From NCBI RefSeq assembly GCF_007754155.1, contig NZ_CP037423.1, forward strand, positions 2,790,001-2,854,000: a stretch of DNA of 64,000 nucleotides. The letters run 5' to 3'. The number at the start of each line of letters is the position of its first letter. The stretch's first letter is position 1. Source of the stretch: Stieleria neptunia (GTDB taxonomy: Bacteria; Planctomycetota; Planctomycetia; Pirellulales; Pirellulaceae). The notes below the pieces were generated by a model. The model saw nothing but the letters and a program-made list of their open reading frames with translations. It had not been told where the DNA came from and ran no database searches. Both the position numbers and the translations under genes were made by a program. Shown piece by piece: positions 34,857 to 44,500 of the stretch.

Positions 34857-35741
34857 TTGCAAACCAAAAAGATTGAGTCAGTGTCGTCGACTTCGCTTGT
34901 GAGAAAACGTGTGCCTGTTGGACTCGTCATTTCGTTTTCCGTCCTTGCAGCGGTGACGGCTTGGGCACTCATTCGCGATCGCCCACTGCAAGTTGAAATT
35001 GAAAAGTTAACTGGGCGCGTCAATGAACTTGATCCCAGGGACATCCAACTGTCGCAAGCATACATGAACTCGTATTACGACCAGCGATATATCTTCTCTG
35101 TCATGCGGTCTTGTCGTGATGCGAACGATATTCCTCGATTCGCATGTTCCCGCATCGTTGTTCAGAAAAAGGGGAGGGATGGTTCGCTGTTTTATGTGCC
35201 GCAGGGAAATCACAAGCTGTTGGTGAGGGCCAATTGGCAGAAACGAGAGAAGGGCACGAGAGCCATTGACGTTTTGCATACGGAGTATCCCGAAGCGCCC
35301 AATCAAACGTGGACCATCAAGTTGCAGGGCGATAGCGGCTATTATTGCCACTGGTTGAGCGACGACGATCCAGGCACAATTGGTTGGCGTCTGACATCAA
35401 ACAACGAAACATTTGAAGCCGTCTCGCACGATCTTCCACTCCTTGACTTTGCAGAATCCGACGTTAGCTGGACCAACGGTGGCACAGAGATGCGATTTCC
35501 CAATGCGTTGATGGATGACGACCGTTCCGATCGTCCCTCTGCTTCAGTGAGTTTGGGTCACTGGGATCGAATTGGCAAAAACGACAACGAAACTTGGCAT
35601 GTGCGGTTTGCGGCTGAACTTGTTTCTGACACACCTGCGGTGATTTGCGCAAAAAGCACGGAATGGTATGAAGGAACGAATGAAAGGAAGGTCATTGGAG
35701 AATACGTCGGAGACGGGCGATTCCTATTTCTTTCGCAATGA
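34857..35741 (+). CDS. Single-pass membrane protein with coiled coil and outer beta domain (copy 2)
   Basis: 294 residues from a TTG at 34857; a GTG at 34881 (VSSTSLVRKRVPVGLVISFS) is an alternative. The membrane helix is VGLVISFSVLAAVTAWALIR, followed by a short helix (LQVEIEKLTGRVNELD) and a soluble domain (SLFYVPQGNHKLLVRANWQK, YPEAPNQTWTIKLQGDSGYY). Starts directly after the preceding gene. The MoxR operon begins ~150 bp downstream. Family unknown. Confidence 0.62.
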   Translation: MQTKKIESVSSTSLVRKRVPVGLVISFSVLAAVTAWALIRDRPLQVEIEKLTGRVNELDPRDIQLSQAYMNSYYDQRYIFSVMRSCRDANDIPRFACSRIVVQKKGRDGSLFYVPQGNHKLLVRANWQKREKGTRAIDVLHTEYPEAPNQTWTIKLQGDSGYYCHWLSDDDPGTIGWRLTSNNETFEAVSHDLPLLDFAESDVSWTNGGTEMRFPNALMDDDRSDRPSASVSLGHWDRIGKNDNETWHVRFAAELVSDTPAVICAKSTEWYEGTNERKVIGEYVGDGRFLFLSQ

Positions 35742-35894
35742 AGACATGGTGTACTCGTGCGGGGACGGGAAGGGTGAAGACACGGACGAAATTGGAGAAC
35801 TCGCGAATTTTGGGCCCCCTCGATCAGCCGGAATGTATTAACATCGTTTCGGTTTTCCGAGAACGGCTCGATGGTGACAAGGTTGGAAGAACGA

Positions 35895-36947
35895 ATGACC
35901 GATTCAGCGACGCATGAGACGTCCAAACGCCGAAATGAGATGAATTTTGATGAAACGCACGCCTTCATCGATCGCATTCGCAGCCGGATCGCCGAGGTGG
36001 TGGTCGGCCAAGAGGTCGTGGTGGAACGGCTTTTGATCGCGTTGTTTACCGGTGGGCATGTGTTGTTGCAGGGTGTGCCGGGCTTGGCCAAGACGCTGCT
36101 CGTGTCCGCGATGGCGAAAAGTGTCCACCTGGAGTTTAGCCGGATTCAGTTCACCGTCGACTTGTTGCCGTCGGATATCGTCGGAAGTGAAATTCTAGAC
36201 CAAAAGTCCAATGACTTTCGGGTTCACCAAGGTCCGATCTTCACGAACCTGTTGCTCGCCGATGAAATCAACCGTGCCGCACCGAAGGTTCAAAGCGCCT
36301 TGTTGGAAGCGATGCAGGAACACAAGGTGACGATCGGTAACGAAACGTTCGCCCTGCCGGCTCCGTTTCTGGTCATCGCGACTCAAAACCCGGTGGAACA
36401 ATCCGGAACGTTTGAATTGCCCGAAGCACAGTTGGACCGATTCATGCTGTGCCATCGATTGACGTACCCGACGCCGGAAGAGGAGCGCGAAGTGTTGATG
36501 AGGAACGCGCGGCTGGGGATTCGGCGTGAAGGATCCGGTGCGGTCGCGCGAACGGAATTCGATGTTTTGGAACACAGCCCGGTCGGAACCGGTGGTGACT
36601 TGATCGCCGCGATGGAAGCCGTTCAGGATATCCATGTCAGCGAAACGTTCGCCGATCACGTGGTCGAGATCGTCAATCAAACCCGGCAGGATGATCGGTT
36701 GGATTTCGGTTGCAGCCCGCGGGCGGGAATCGCTTTGATCAAGTCGGCCCGCGCCCGCGCGTTGATTCAAGGTCGACATTACGTTGTGCCGGATGACTTG
36801 TTCGCGCTCGCCGAAGACGTGATGTTGCACCGGATCCGTTTGAATTACGAAGCGTTGGCGGACGGGCTGACCGGAACTGACGTGCTGCAGCAAATCATGG
36901 CCGGTGTCGGCCGCAAGGTGGCCGGTCGCAACGGCCAAACCGTCTAG
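35895..36947 (+). CDS. MoxR-family AAA+ ATPase
   Basis: 350 residues. Walker A is in HVLLQGVPGLAKTLLVSAMA, Walker B in TNLLLADEINRAAPKVQSAL, sensor 1 in FLVIATQNPVEQSGTFELPE, arginine finger region AQLDRFMLCHRL, and the C-terminal lid CSPRAGIALIKSARARALIQ. MoxR ATPases act as chaperones with von Willebrand A partners. This gene leads a MoxR-DUF58-membrane-vWA-vWA-TPR operon, the Bat-like layout common in Bacteroidetes and planctomycetes. Starts at 35871 and 35943 are also possible. Confidence 0.95.
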   Translation: MTDSATHETSKRRNEMNFDETHAFIDRIRSRIAEVVVGQEVVVERLLIALFTGGHVLLQGVPGLAKTLLVSAMAKSVHLEFSRIQFTVDLLPSDIVGSEILDQKSNDFRVHQGPIFTNLLLADEINRAAPKVQSALLEAMQEHKVTIGNETFALPAPFLVIATQNPVEQSGTFELPEAQLDRFMLCHRLTYPTPEEEREVLMRNARLGIRREGSGAVARTEFDVLEHSPVGTGGDLIAAMEAVQDIHVSETFADHVVEIVNQTRQDDRLDFGCSPRAGIALIKSARARALIQGRHYVVPDDLFALAEDVMLHRIRLNYEALADGLTGTDVLQQIMAGVGRKVAGRNGQTV

Positions 36948-37043
36948 CTGCGATCCGGCTGAGCGCCCGATCGGGCTGAAGTGCTGCCCAATCCGCCGCG
37001 GTGAGACCCGCCGCCCATCACAGGTTTCGAGAGGCAAATCCGA

Positions 37044-37934
37044 ATGACTCCAGCGAGTCACCCCCAATCGAACAACACCGGCACGCTCGGCGCGGTCGAG
37101 CCGTTGGACGCGCGGAAGTTCATGATTGCCGTCAAGCGGTTGGCCGACTCTTTGAGCTACGGCACAGACCGTTCGCCGTTTTTGGGCTCGGGATTGGAGT
37201 TCGCCCAGTCGCGCATTTACGAACCCGGCGATCCGGTCAAGCTGATCGATTGGCGGGTCACCGCGCGAACGGGCAAGTTATTCGTCAAAGAGTACGAGAC
37301 GCCCAAGCGGATGCCGGTGTATCTGGTGGTCGACACGTCGGCCTCGATGGTCATCTCCAGTTATCGCAAGAGCAAATACGAAATTGCCGTTCAGGTCGCC
37401 GGGGCGCTGGCGCTGGCATGTCTGGACCGAATCAGCCCCGTCGGGATCTTGGGCGCAGGGAGCAAGGCGTTGCATGTCCCGCCGTCGCTCTCGAAGGATC
37501 GTGTGATGCAATGGCTCCACATGCTCAGAACGTATCGTCACGACGAGTCGACGGAGCTGGGAAAGCGTCTGGTCGAACTCGGGCCGAGTTTGCCCAATCG
37601 TGTGATGTTGATCGTGATCAGTGACCTGCACGATCCGTCGTCGCTGCCGATCATCAAACGGCTCGGTCAACGACACGATTGCTGTGTCTTGCAAATGCGT
37701 GATCCGGCCGAAGAACAGCTGCGTCGGACCGGCTTCTATCGCGGACGCGAAGCGGAGAGCGGTCGCGTCTTTATCGGCCACGGCCGCTCCCGGTTGCTCG
37801 ATCCGACGGCCGCAAAAGAGGCGCTTCGCCGCGCCGGCGTCGACCATCTGTTGTTGGAGACGGATCAGCCGATCGCGATCCGGTTACGGCAATTCTTTGC
37901 CGCACGCGGACTACTCGGGAAGGGAGCTCGATGA
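37044..37934 (+). CDS. DUF58 (vWA-like) protein of the MoxR operon
   Basis: 296 residues. The DUF58 signature is SPFLGSGLEFAQSRIYEPGD, PVKLIDWRVTARTGKLFVKE. A degenerate MIDAS follows in VYLVVDTSASMVISS (DxSxS), and NRVMLIVISDLHDPSS. There is no membrane segment. It lies 96 bp after the MoxR gene and 1 bp before the next. DUF58 proteins are partners of MoxR ATPases; the client is unknown. Confidence 0.95.
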   Translation: MTPASHPQSNNTGTLGAVEPLDARKFMIAVKRLADSLSYGTDRSPFLGSGLEFAQSRIYEPGDPVKLIDWRVTARTGKLFVKEYETPKRMPVYLVVDTSASMVISSYRKSKYEIAVQVAGALALACLDRISPVGILGAGSKALHVPPSLSKDRVMQWLHMLRTYRHDESTELGKRLVELGPSLPNRVMLIVISDLHDPSSLPIIKRLGQRHDCCVLQMRDPAEEQLRRTGFYRGREAESGRVFIGHGRSRLLDPTAAKEALRRAGVDHLLLETDQPIAIRLRQFFAARGLLGKGAR

Positions 37935-37935
37935 A

Positions 37936-38781
37936 ATGTCACGGATCAGTCTGATTCTTGTGTGCGCGATCATGGGTTCTTGTGCATCGCACGTGGATGC
38001 CGAAACGCCACCGCCGACGGTCGGCATGCCCGAGCGAATCGAACAGGTCGTCTTGCCAGGACCGGAACTCCAGGTGCGACCTCTGGAAGACCGGCATGCG
38101 CCCTTCGTGTTGCGGATCGTCGCGGTTTATCCGCATGGCACCGACCACCGCTACGATTTTGAGTACTACGCGCTCGAACCGGGCGAGTACAACCTGTCCG
38201 ACTACTTGCAACGCACCGACGGAACCACTCCAGACGATCTTCCCGAGATCATCGTCGAGTACCAATCGATCTTGCCGGAGGGACAGGTTTTCCCGACATC
38301 GCTTGGTCCGACAAAGATCCGTCGCTTCGGCGGATACCGAATGTGGGCCGCGATCGCCACGATCGTTTGGGTCGCCGGCTTGTTCGCGTTGATGTTTGTC
38401 GGGCGGAAACCGAAGCTCGAAAAACGAGAGGCGAAACAGGAAACACTGTCACCGGCGGATCGCTTACGGCCCCTGATTCGGGCGGCCCGCAGGCGTACGC
38501 TGCCTGCCGAGGAACGCGCCTCGCTGGAGCGCGCCGTGATGGCGTTTTGGCGCGACGAATTAGACCTCGGCAACCTGCCGCCGGCCGAACTGTCACAGCA
38601 ACTGAAGACCCACCCGGATGCCGGTCCGATGCTCCGCGGTTTGGAAATGTGGTTGCACGCTCCGGGCAGTGATCCGTCGGTCGACTTGGATGAACTTTTG
38701 CGACCGATCGAAGATCGTTTGGACGCCCAACCGCAACCAACCGCCGCCAGCCAGTCACCCAGAGACGACCTCCGAACATGA
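37936..38781 (+). CDS. Membrane-anchored protein of the MoxR operon
   Basis: 281 residues from MSRISLILVCAIMGSCASHV, a signal peptide whose cysteine (GSC) may be lipidated. An extracytoplasmic beta region follows (FVLRIVAVYPHGTDHRYDFE, EPGEYNLSDYLQRTDGTTPD), a membrane helix (MWAAIATIVWVAGLFALMFV, ~135-157) and a cytosolic tail of helices (IRAARRRTLPAEERASLERA, ELDLGNLPPAELSQQLKTHP). It occupies the place of the variable middle gene in Bat-type operons. It overlaps the next gene by 4 bp. Confidence 0.75.
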   Translation: MSRISLILVCAIMGSCASHVDAETPPPTVGMPERIEQVVLPGPELQVRPLEDRHAPFVLRIVAVYPHGTDHRYDFEYYALEPGEYNLSDYLQRTDGTTPDDLPEIIVEYQSILPEGQVFPTSLGPTKIRRFGGYRMWAAIATIVWVAGLFALMFVGRKPKLEKREAKQETLSPADRLRPLIRAARRRTLPAEERASLERAVMAFWRDELDLGNLPPAELSQQLKTHPDAGPMLRGLEMWLHAPGSDPSVDLDELLRPIEDRLDAQPQPTAASQSPRDDLRT

Positions 38782-39704
38782 TCGTCGGATTCACTCAACC
38801 GTTGATACTTCTGTTGCTGATCTTGCCGATCACGCTGCTGGCATGGATGTGGCGCCGCTCGGGGCGTGAAGTTGCGTTGCCGATCGATCACGGGGTTCAA
38901 CCTGAGGGGCGGGGGCTTCGACGCTTGATCAACGTCTTCGAATCAATGCCACCGCTATTGCTCGGGGTGGCGATTTTCTTGTTGGCCGGACCGCAAACGT
39001 CCGGAGCGCCGCGAACCAGGCGGGCACTTTCGAACATCGAGTTCTGCGTCGACATCTCGGGCAGCATGACGGCCTCGTTCGGTGATCAAACTCGATACGA
39101 AGCTTCGATGCAGGCGATCAATGAATTCGTCAGCTACCGCGAAGGTGACGCGTTCGGGTTGACGTTTTTCAGCGACGAAACGTTGCAGTGGGTGCCATTG
39201 ACCACCGACACGTCCGCGTTCGAATACGCACTGCCGTTCATGGATCCCAGGCGTCGGTTGCCGCAAGGTTTGGGGGGCGGAACGCGAATCGGCAAAGGGC
39301 TGGAGGCTTGCCGGAAGACACTGCTCGAGCGTGAGCAGGGTGACCGAATGATCATCTTGATCTCCGACGGTTCGAGTGCGGACCTCTACGGAGGCCGCGA
39401 TGCCGAAATCGCCAAGACACTTAAGAGCGACGGGATCATCGTGTACGACGTGCATGTCGCCCCGGGTGATGTGCCGGAGCAGATCGTGAACATCGCCTAC
39501 ATCACCGGTGGAGAAGTCTTTTCGCCGGGTGACGACGAAGCACTTGCGGCGGTCTTCCAGCGAATCGACTCGATGCAGAAAACGAAACTTGAGCGCGTGG
39601 CGGCGGAAACCCACGATCAGTTCTTGCCGCCCGCCATCGCGGGGTTGTCCTTGTTGGGTTGCTTGATCATCGGATCCTACGGCTTAAGGTACACGCCGTG
39701 GTAG
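38778..39704 (+). CDS. Membrane vWA-domain protein (BatA-like)
   Basis: 308 residues. Two N-terminal membrane helices (LILLLLILPITLLAWMWRRS region; LLLGVAIFLLAGPQTSGAP) and one at the C-terminus (PAIAGLSLLGCLIIGSYGL) surround a von Willebrand A domain. The MIDAS motif is in FCVDISGSMTASF, with GGGTRIGKGLEACRKTLLER and MIILISDGSSADLYGG. Stop overlaps the next start, as in other Bat operons. Likely binds ligands through metal at the periplasmic or cytosolic face. Confidence 0.93.
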   Translation: MIVGFTQPLILLLLILPITLLAWMWRRSGREVALPIDHGVQPEGRGLRRLINVFESMPPLLLGVAIFLLAGPQTSGAPRTRRALSNIEFCVDISGSMTASFGDQTRYEASMQAINEFVSYREGDAFGLTFFSDETLQWVPLTTDTSAFEYALPFMDPRRRLPQGLGGGTRIGKGLEACRKTLLEREQGDRMIILISDGSSADLYGGRDAEIAKTLKSDGIIVYDVHVAPGDVPEQIVNIAYITGGEVFSPGDDEALAAVFQRIDSMQKTKLERVAAETHDQFLPPAIAGLSLLGCLIIGSYGLRYTPW

Positions 39705-40657
39705 TCGAAGGGATCACGCTGTTCACGTTTGCGATGATGTTGATCGCCGAAGTCGTGCATTTTCGACGCTGCGCTCGATTGGCACCCCTGGCGTTCGGCC
39801 CGTCCGCGTCGCCCCGTCCATGGGCGAAGCTGGCACCCGGGATACGACTGCTTTCGGCGGTCGCGGTCGCATGGGGGGTCAGTACGCTGTTGGTCGTGCA
39901 GCCGAAATCGTTCCGCCCCGAGGGTGAAGTGCAACCGGGCAAGGAGCAGCACTTGTTGATCGTGTTGGACGTTTCGCCCAGCATGCGGCTGGAGGATGCC
40001 GGGCCGACCGGGAAACAATCGCGAAAAGAGCGCGGACGTGACTTGATGCGGTCGCTGTTCGAACGATTGACCACCGAGCAGTACCGTGTTTCTGCGATCG
40101 CGGTCTACAACGGTGCCAAACCGGTGGTGGTCGATTCCAAGGACTTGAACGTCATCGACGGCGTGCTCGGCGATTTGCCACTGTTCCAAGCGTTCGAATC
40201 CGGCAAGACTCGTTTATTGGATGGGCTGCGGGAAGCGGCCGAAATCGCCAAGCCATGGAATCCGGGCAGCGCCACGGTGATCCTGCTGTCCGACGGCGAT
40301 ACGGTTCCGCCTCAAGGCATGCCGTCGATGCCGGCCTCGGTCGCCAGCGTACTGGTCGTCGGTGTCGGCGATCCGTCCCAAGGCTCGTTCATCGACGGCC
40401 GGCAATCCAAACAAGACACGTTCATGCTGCGTCAGATCGCGACTCGATTACGCGGCGCCTACCACGACGGAAACAAGCGACATTTGCCGTCGGAGCTGGT
40501 CGCCGGAATCGCCCTGCGAGGTGTCCAGAACCAGAAAGAACCCTGGACGCGACGCGAATATGCCCTGATGGCGACCGCAATCGGCAGTTTTTTGCTCGCG
40601 GTGCTGCCCTGGCTACTTGAACACTTTGGCACAACGTACCGACCTGGCGTACGATAG
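39698..40657 (+). CDS. Membrane vWA-domain protein (BatB-like)
   Basis: 319 residues from a GTG at 39698 (VVVEGITLFTFAMMLIAEVV) that overlaps the preceding stop by 7 bp. Helices flank the vWA domain at both ends (LLSAVAVAWGVSTLLVVQP; LMATAIGSFLLAVLPWLLEH). MIDAS is LLIVLDVSPSMRLEDAG and the later part has ATVILLSDGDTVPPQG. It pairs with the BatA-like protein as the second vWA component. Followed after 38 bp by the TPR gene. Confidence 0.9.
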   Translation: MVVEGITLFTFAMMLIAEVVHFRRCARLAPLAFGPSASPRPWAKLAPGIRLLSAVAVAWGVSTLLVVQPKSFRPEGEVQPGKEQHLLIVLDVSPSMRLEDAGPTGKQSRKERGRDLMRSLFERLTTEQYRVSAIAVYNGAKPVVVDSKDLNVIDGVLGDLPLFQAFESGKTRLLDGLREAAEIAKPWNPGSATVILLSDGDTVPPQGMPSMPASVASVLVVGVGDPSQGSFIDGRQSKQDTFMLRQIATRLRGAYHDGNKRHLPSELVAGIALRGVQNQKEPWTRREYALMATAIGSFLLAVLPWLLEHFGTTYRPGVR

Positions 40658-40695
40658 TATGTTGAATCACACCATTCATTTGATGGAGAAGGACG

Positions 40696-41415
40696 ATGCG
40701 ACTGTTTCTGATTCTTTGCTGGCTATCCTTGCCACTGCTCGCGTGGGCCTATCACGTCGGTCCCGGTCAGGACCAATTGGCGATCGATGATGCAAACGCG
40801 ATGATCCGTCTTGCGGCGGTGTCTGAGACCGACGGTGACTACGCGGCGGCGACCGATCACTACGCCGACGCACTCGCCAAACTCCCCGAGGGCGATGCGA
40901 ATGACAGGTTCGCGATTCAGCTCGCGATGGCGAAGACGCAGATGAATTCCGGAAAGCTTCCCGAGGCCCGCGTCGCCCTTGAAGGCCTGCTCGATGCGAT
41001 GGAGGCGGCCGAGGATTGTGACCCGTCTCTGATCGTCGAGACCCGCAACACACTTGCCAGCTCGCAGTACTACATGACGTGGCTGATGCGTTTGGAAGGA
41101 CTGCCCGCCGAAGAGTGGGAGCCCGAGATCGAAGCTTCACGACAGCACTATCGAATGCTGGCCGAAACGACTCGCCGGCAAGAGGGAGAACAGGACGCCG
41201 AGCAGTTCGCCGCCTACCAGCAGGATCTGGAGTCGGCGATTCGACTGGCCCGCATGGATCTCTCGGAGTTGCAAGCATTGAAGATTCCGACGCAATGCAA
41301 GGGTTGTTGTTCGGGCCAGTGTGACAAGCCGGGCAAAAAACAATCGAAGAAGCCCGGCAAAAAGAAAGGCGCCGGTTCGAACCTCGGTCCGCTTCCCGAT
41401 GGAAGTGGTTCTTAG
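40696..41415 (+). CDS. Exported TPR-like protein of the MoxR operon
   Basis: 239 residues with a signal peptide (MRLFLILCWLSLPLLAWAYH). Tetratricopeptide-like helices follow (AAVSETDGDYAAATDHYADA, IQLAMAKTQMNSGKLPEARV, TRNTLASSQYYMTWLMRLEG). The C-terminus has a Cys cluster (TQCKGCCSGQCDKPG) and a Lys/Gly tail. TPR proteins are normal last members of Bat operons (BatC-like). The tail of the gene is duplicated after the inverted-repeat element downstream. Confidence 0.75.
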   Translation: MRLFLILCWLSLPLLAWAYHVGPGQDQLAIDDANAMIRLAAVSETDGDYAAATDHYADALAKLPEGDANDRFAIQLAMAKTQMNSGKLPEARVALEGLLDAMEAAEDCDPSLIVETRNTLASSQYYMTWLMRLEGLPAEEWEPEIEASRQHYRMLAETTRRQEGEQDAEQFAAYQQDLESAIRLARMDLSELQALKIPTQCKGCCSGQCDKPGKKQSKKPGKKKGAGSNLGPLPDGSGS

Positions 41416-41544
41416 GGCATCGTCAACTCTTCAACTTGAGGTGCCGCGGAAAAGGGGTCAGGTACCAAAAATGCGAAGCACCCTTCGGGCCATTTGGTTT
41501 TTGGTACCTGACCCCTTTTCCGCTCGATGGAAGTGGTTCTTAGG
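41397..41544 (+). repeat. Inverted-repeat element bracketed by a 20-bp direct repeat
   Basis: A perfect 26-bp inverted repeat (41446-41471 and 41498-41523; core AAAAGGGGTCAGGTACC) encloses a 26-bp loop that itself has a small hairpin. CGATGGAAGTGGTTCTTAGG occurs at 41397-41416, spanning the preceding stop codon, and again at 41525-41544. The arrangement looks like a small mobile palindrome (MITE or REP-like) that duplicated its target, and it may also terminate transcription of the MoxR operon. Confidence 0.85.
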
Positions 41545-41579
41545 CCGTTGAACATTCAAGCAAATCGATCGTTTCCAAG

Positions 41580-44500
41580 ATGACCATGTATCGACACCTT
41601 CTCTCCTGCTGCCTGTTTCTTTGCTTGGCAACCTTCGCGTTTAAGTCGCAAGCTCAAACGCTGCAGTTCGATCCGTTCGGTGCCAATCCGTTTAACTCGG
41701 CGGACGTGATCGTCGAGTACGAAGCGGCAATGGCCGGCGCCGCGGAAACGTCCGAACAGCCCGAGACCGCCGCGGCAACGAGTGACGACGCCGAGCAGAA
41801 GGCCGCCGACAAACGCAAGGCGGAGCGTTTGGCCGCCATCAAGAAGCTGGTCTTTGATCGCCGCCCGTCCGCGATCCTGAAACTGTGGTCGGCCCCCGAG
41901 CAAGACGAAACCGAGCAAGACGAAACCGAGGCAGACGCCGAGGTCGAAGAAAAGAAGGTCGAAGAAAAGAAGGTCGAGCAGAAGCAACCGACGGAAGAGC
42001 AACCAGCCGAGTCGGAAGAAACCCTCACCGAGGAAGAGAAAGCGCAGAAGGCGAAGGAACAGGCCGAAAAACTAGCCAAAGAAAAGGAGGAGCAAGAGCG
42101 CAAGGAGAAGGAAAGAATTGAGAAAGAGCAGTTTGCCGAAACGACGAAGACACTGACCGAGTCGGTCACGCGAGGTGATTGGGATCAGTTCGCACAAACG
42201 CTCAAGAACCGTGAGCGACTCAGCGGTGACGAAGCGGTGGCCGCATACGATCGCCTGCTCGACCAACTCGCCGCTCGGGCGACCATGAACTTTGACGAGG
42301 TCGTGGGGCTTTCGGCCGACATGAAGAGCTTCATGAAATCCATCCTCGGAAACCGCAAGAACAATCCGGCGATCGAGTACGCCGAACAAAACATCATCCA
42401 TGTGCAGGACATCGTGGAAATCATCGCGTCGGCCCCAGCCGAGATTCGCGAAGGTGCCGATGAGAAGGCGTCGGATGAAAAACAAGCCGATAGAAAAAGC
42501 GAGAAACCAGAGAATGCCTCCGGCGCTGAGCCCAAAGACGACGCGCCGGCCGGACTAAAGGCCGAGCAATTGAGAAAGCTGGCGGGTTTGGTGCGGATGT
42601 GCATCGCCGCTGGCAGTCCGGTCGAAGAGTTTATCGATGCGATGAAGGAGGCAAGCGGTGAACTGCTTCCCAAACAGAACATCGCCATGCTGCTCAGTTT
42701 TTCCTCGTGTGACGACGAGACGGCAGATTTTCTGCCTTCCCCGAAGGATGCGATCGCGGCGGCGAATATCGATGCGTTGAACTTGTTGGCCAAACATTAC
42801 CTGGCGCTCTACAAAGACGATCCCCAAGAATCTCTTCGGGTGAAAGCCTGGGAAAACACGTTGGCTGCCCTCGAAATCGCGGACGACGATCCCAAGAAAA
42901 AAGCCGCCCGCACCGAAGCACTGACGCGAGCGGTGATGCTCGCGCCCAAACTGGCCGACGACTTGGGCCAGCAGTGGTTGCGAGAAAGCTTCACAAAACA
43001 CGCCGAACGGGGACAGGAATTGGTGGCGAAACTCGGGACCTCCACGGCTCAACGACTCGCCCAAATCCCCCAGGACGCGAACACGCGCGGCGAAAATCTG
43101 AAACTCCAGTCGGCCGCCGTCCAAGCGTTTCTCGACACGGACGCGGAAATCGATCGACAGTGGACCGAGATCTTGAATCTGCTCGCTTCCAACTGGCTCA
43201 AGGAAGCCGGCGTCACCCAGCAACACTCCGCCAGCAGCCGATACGGATCCTCGATGCGCCGTGACCGCTACGGGAATTTGTATTACGTCGAAGAATCCGC
43301 CGGCGTCGACCAGGCCCAACAAATGGCGCTGCGAAGGATCAATCCGGTCAAAGTCGAAACCATTCTGGACACCGCTCCCACCGGCGACTGGTTTGACACG
43401 ATCGATCCCGGTTTGCAATCGAATTACACGACCATGATGTGCCGCCTTTGGTTGAAGGTCAACGAGCCCGAAAAAGCGTTTCCGTACATCGAGACGCTGG
43501 CGAAGACCAACCCGGGAACGGCGCGCGAACTGGCGGAGGAGTTTCTGAGGGTTTGGACAAAGGATCACAACCCCAACCAGGAACGGCAGCGAACCAACTA
43601 CTACATGTTCATCTACGGTTATGAACAGAAAGCGGACAAGATTCCACTGACGCGTTCCAAACAGGAACGGAATCTGGCGGAGTTGTCGAGTTGGATCGAG
43701 CGACTTTCCGCCCTGCCGCTCGACGAAGATCTGGACGAAAACCTGTTGGTCGGCGCGTTCATGACCTGCCACAGCGTCGCCGAGGTTTATGACGTCCAAG
43801 ACATCGAAAAGGTGTTTGGTGCGTGGGGTTCGATCGAAGCCGGCACCATGGCTCGATTGATCGATCAGATGCGGAAAAATCTGGCCGGGATTTGGCGCGA
43901 CCCCAACGTCCAGCGGGACAACAAGACGAACCGCAAGAAGAAGGACATCCAAGCCGAAGTGGTGCGCGGTTACGACGTCGCCGAAAGCGTCCTCGATCGC
44001 GCCTTGAAGCAGCACCCCGGCAATTGGCAACTCTTGCTCTCCAAAGCATGCATTTTGCATGACGAAAACGATTTTATTCAGGAAGTGGATCCCTCGTCTG
44101 ACTTTAGCAAACGACGCCAGGCGGCGTTTGATGTGTTCGCCGAGGCGGCGAATGCCTACGTCGATGTGGCCCCGGAGTTGCCGGAACGAGAGCAGTCCAA
44201 CGAGGCGTTCGATCGCTGGTTTTATGCCTCGCTCGGTGCGACGGATCTTGGCGGCGTCAGTGAAAATAATCGCCCGGATGGGCGTCAGATTCAGAGGATC
44301 AAAGCAACGCTCGATTCATTCGAAGGCGACGTCGGCAAAGAGCATCGCGAGAAACTGGCCAATTCACTGTTCACTCGCATGAGTGCGGTCAGTCCGGCAT
44401 GCAAGTTCCGCTATCTCGAAGCCGGTTTCCAATTGGTCGACGAGAACGATCCCAAAGCGGTCGAGGCGAGGAAAGTCTATGACTATTACAAAGACTTGGT

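Noticed and set aside
36195..37067. 290-codon minus-strand frame
   Set aside because: Antisense to the MoxR gene; no recognisable features.
42555..44060. 501-codon frame on the minus strand
   Set aside because: Lies fully antisense to the giant protein gene, is Arg/Gly/Phe-rich in the manner of shadow frames of GC-rich genes, and has no domain or ribosome site.
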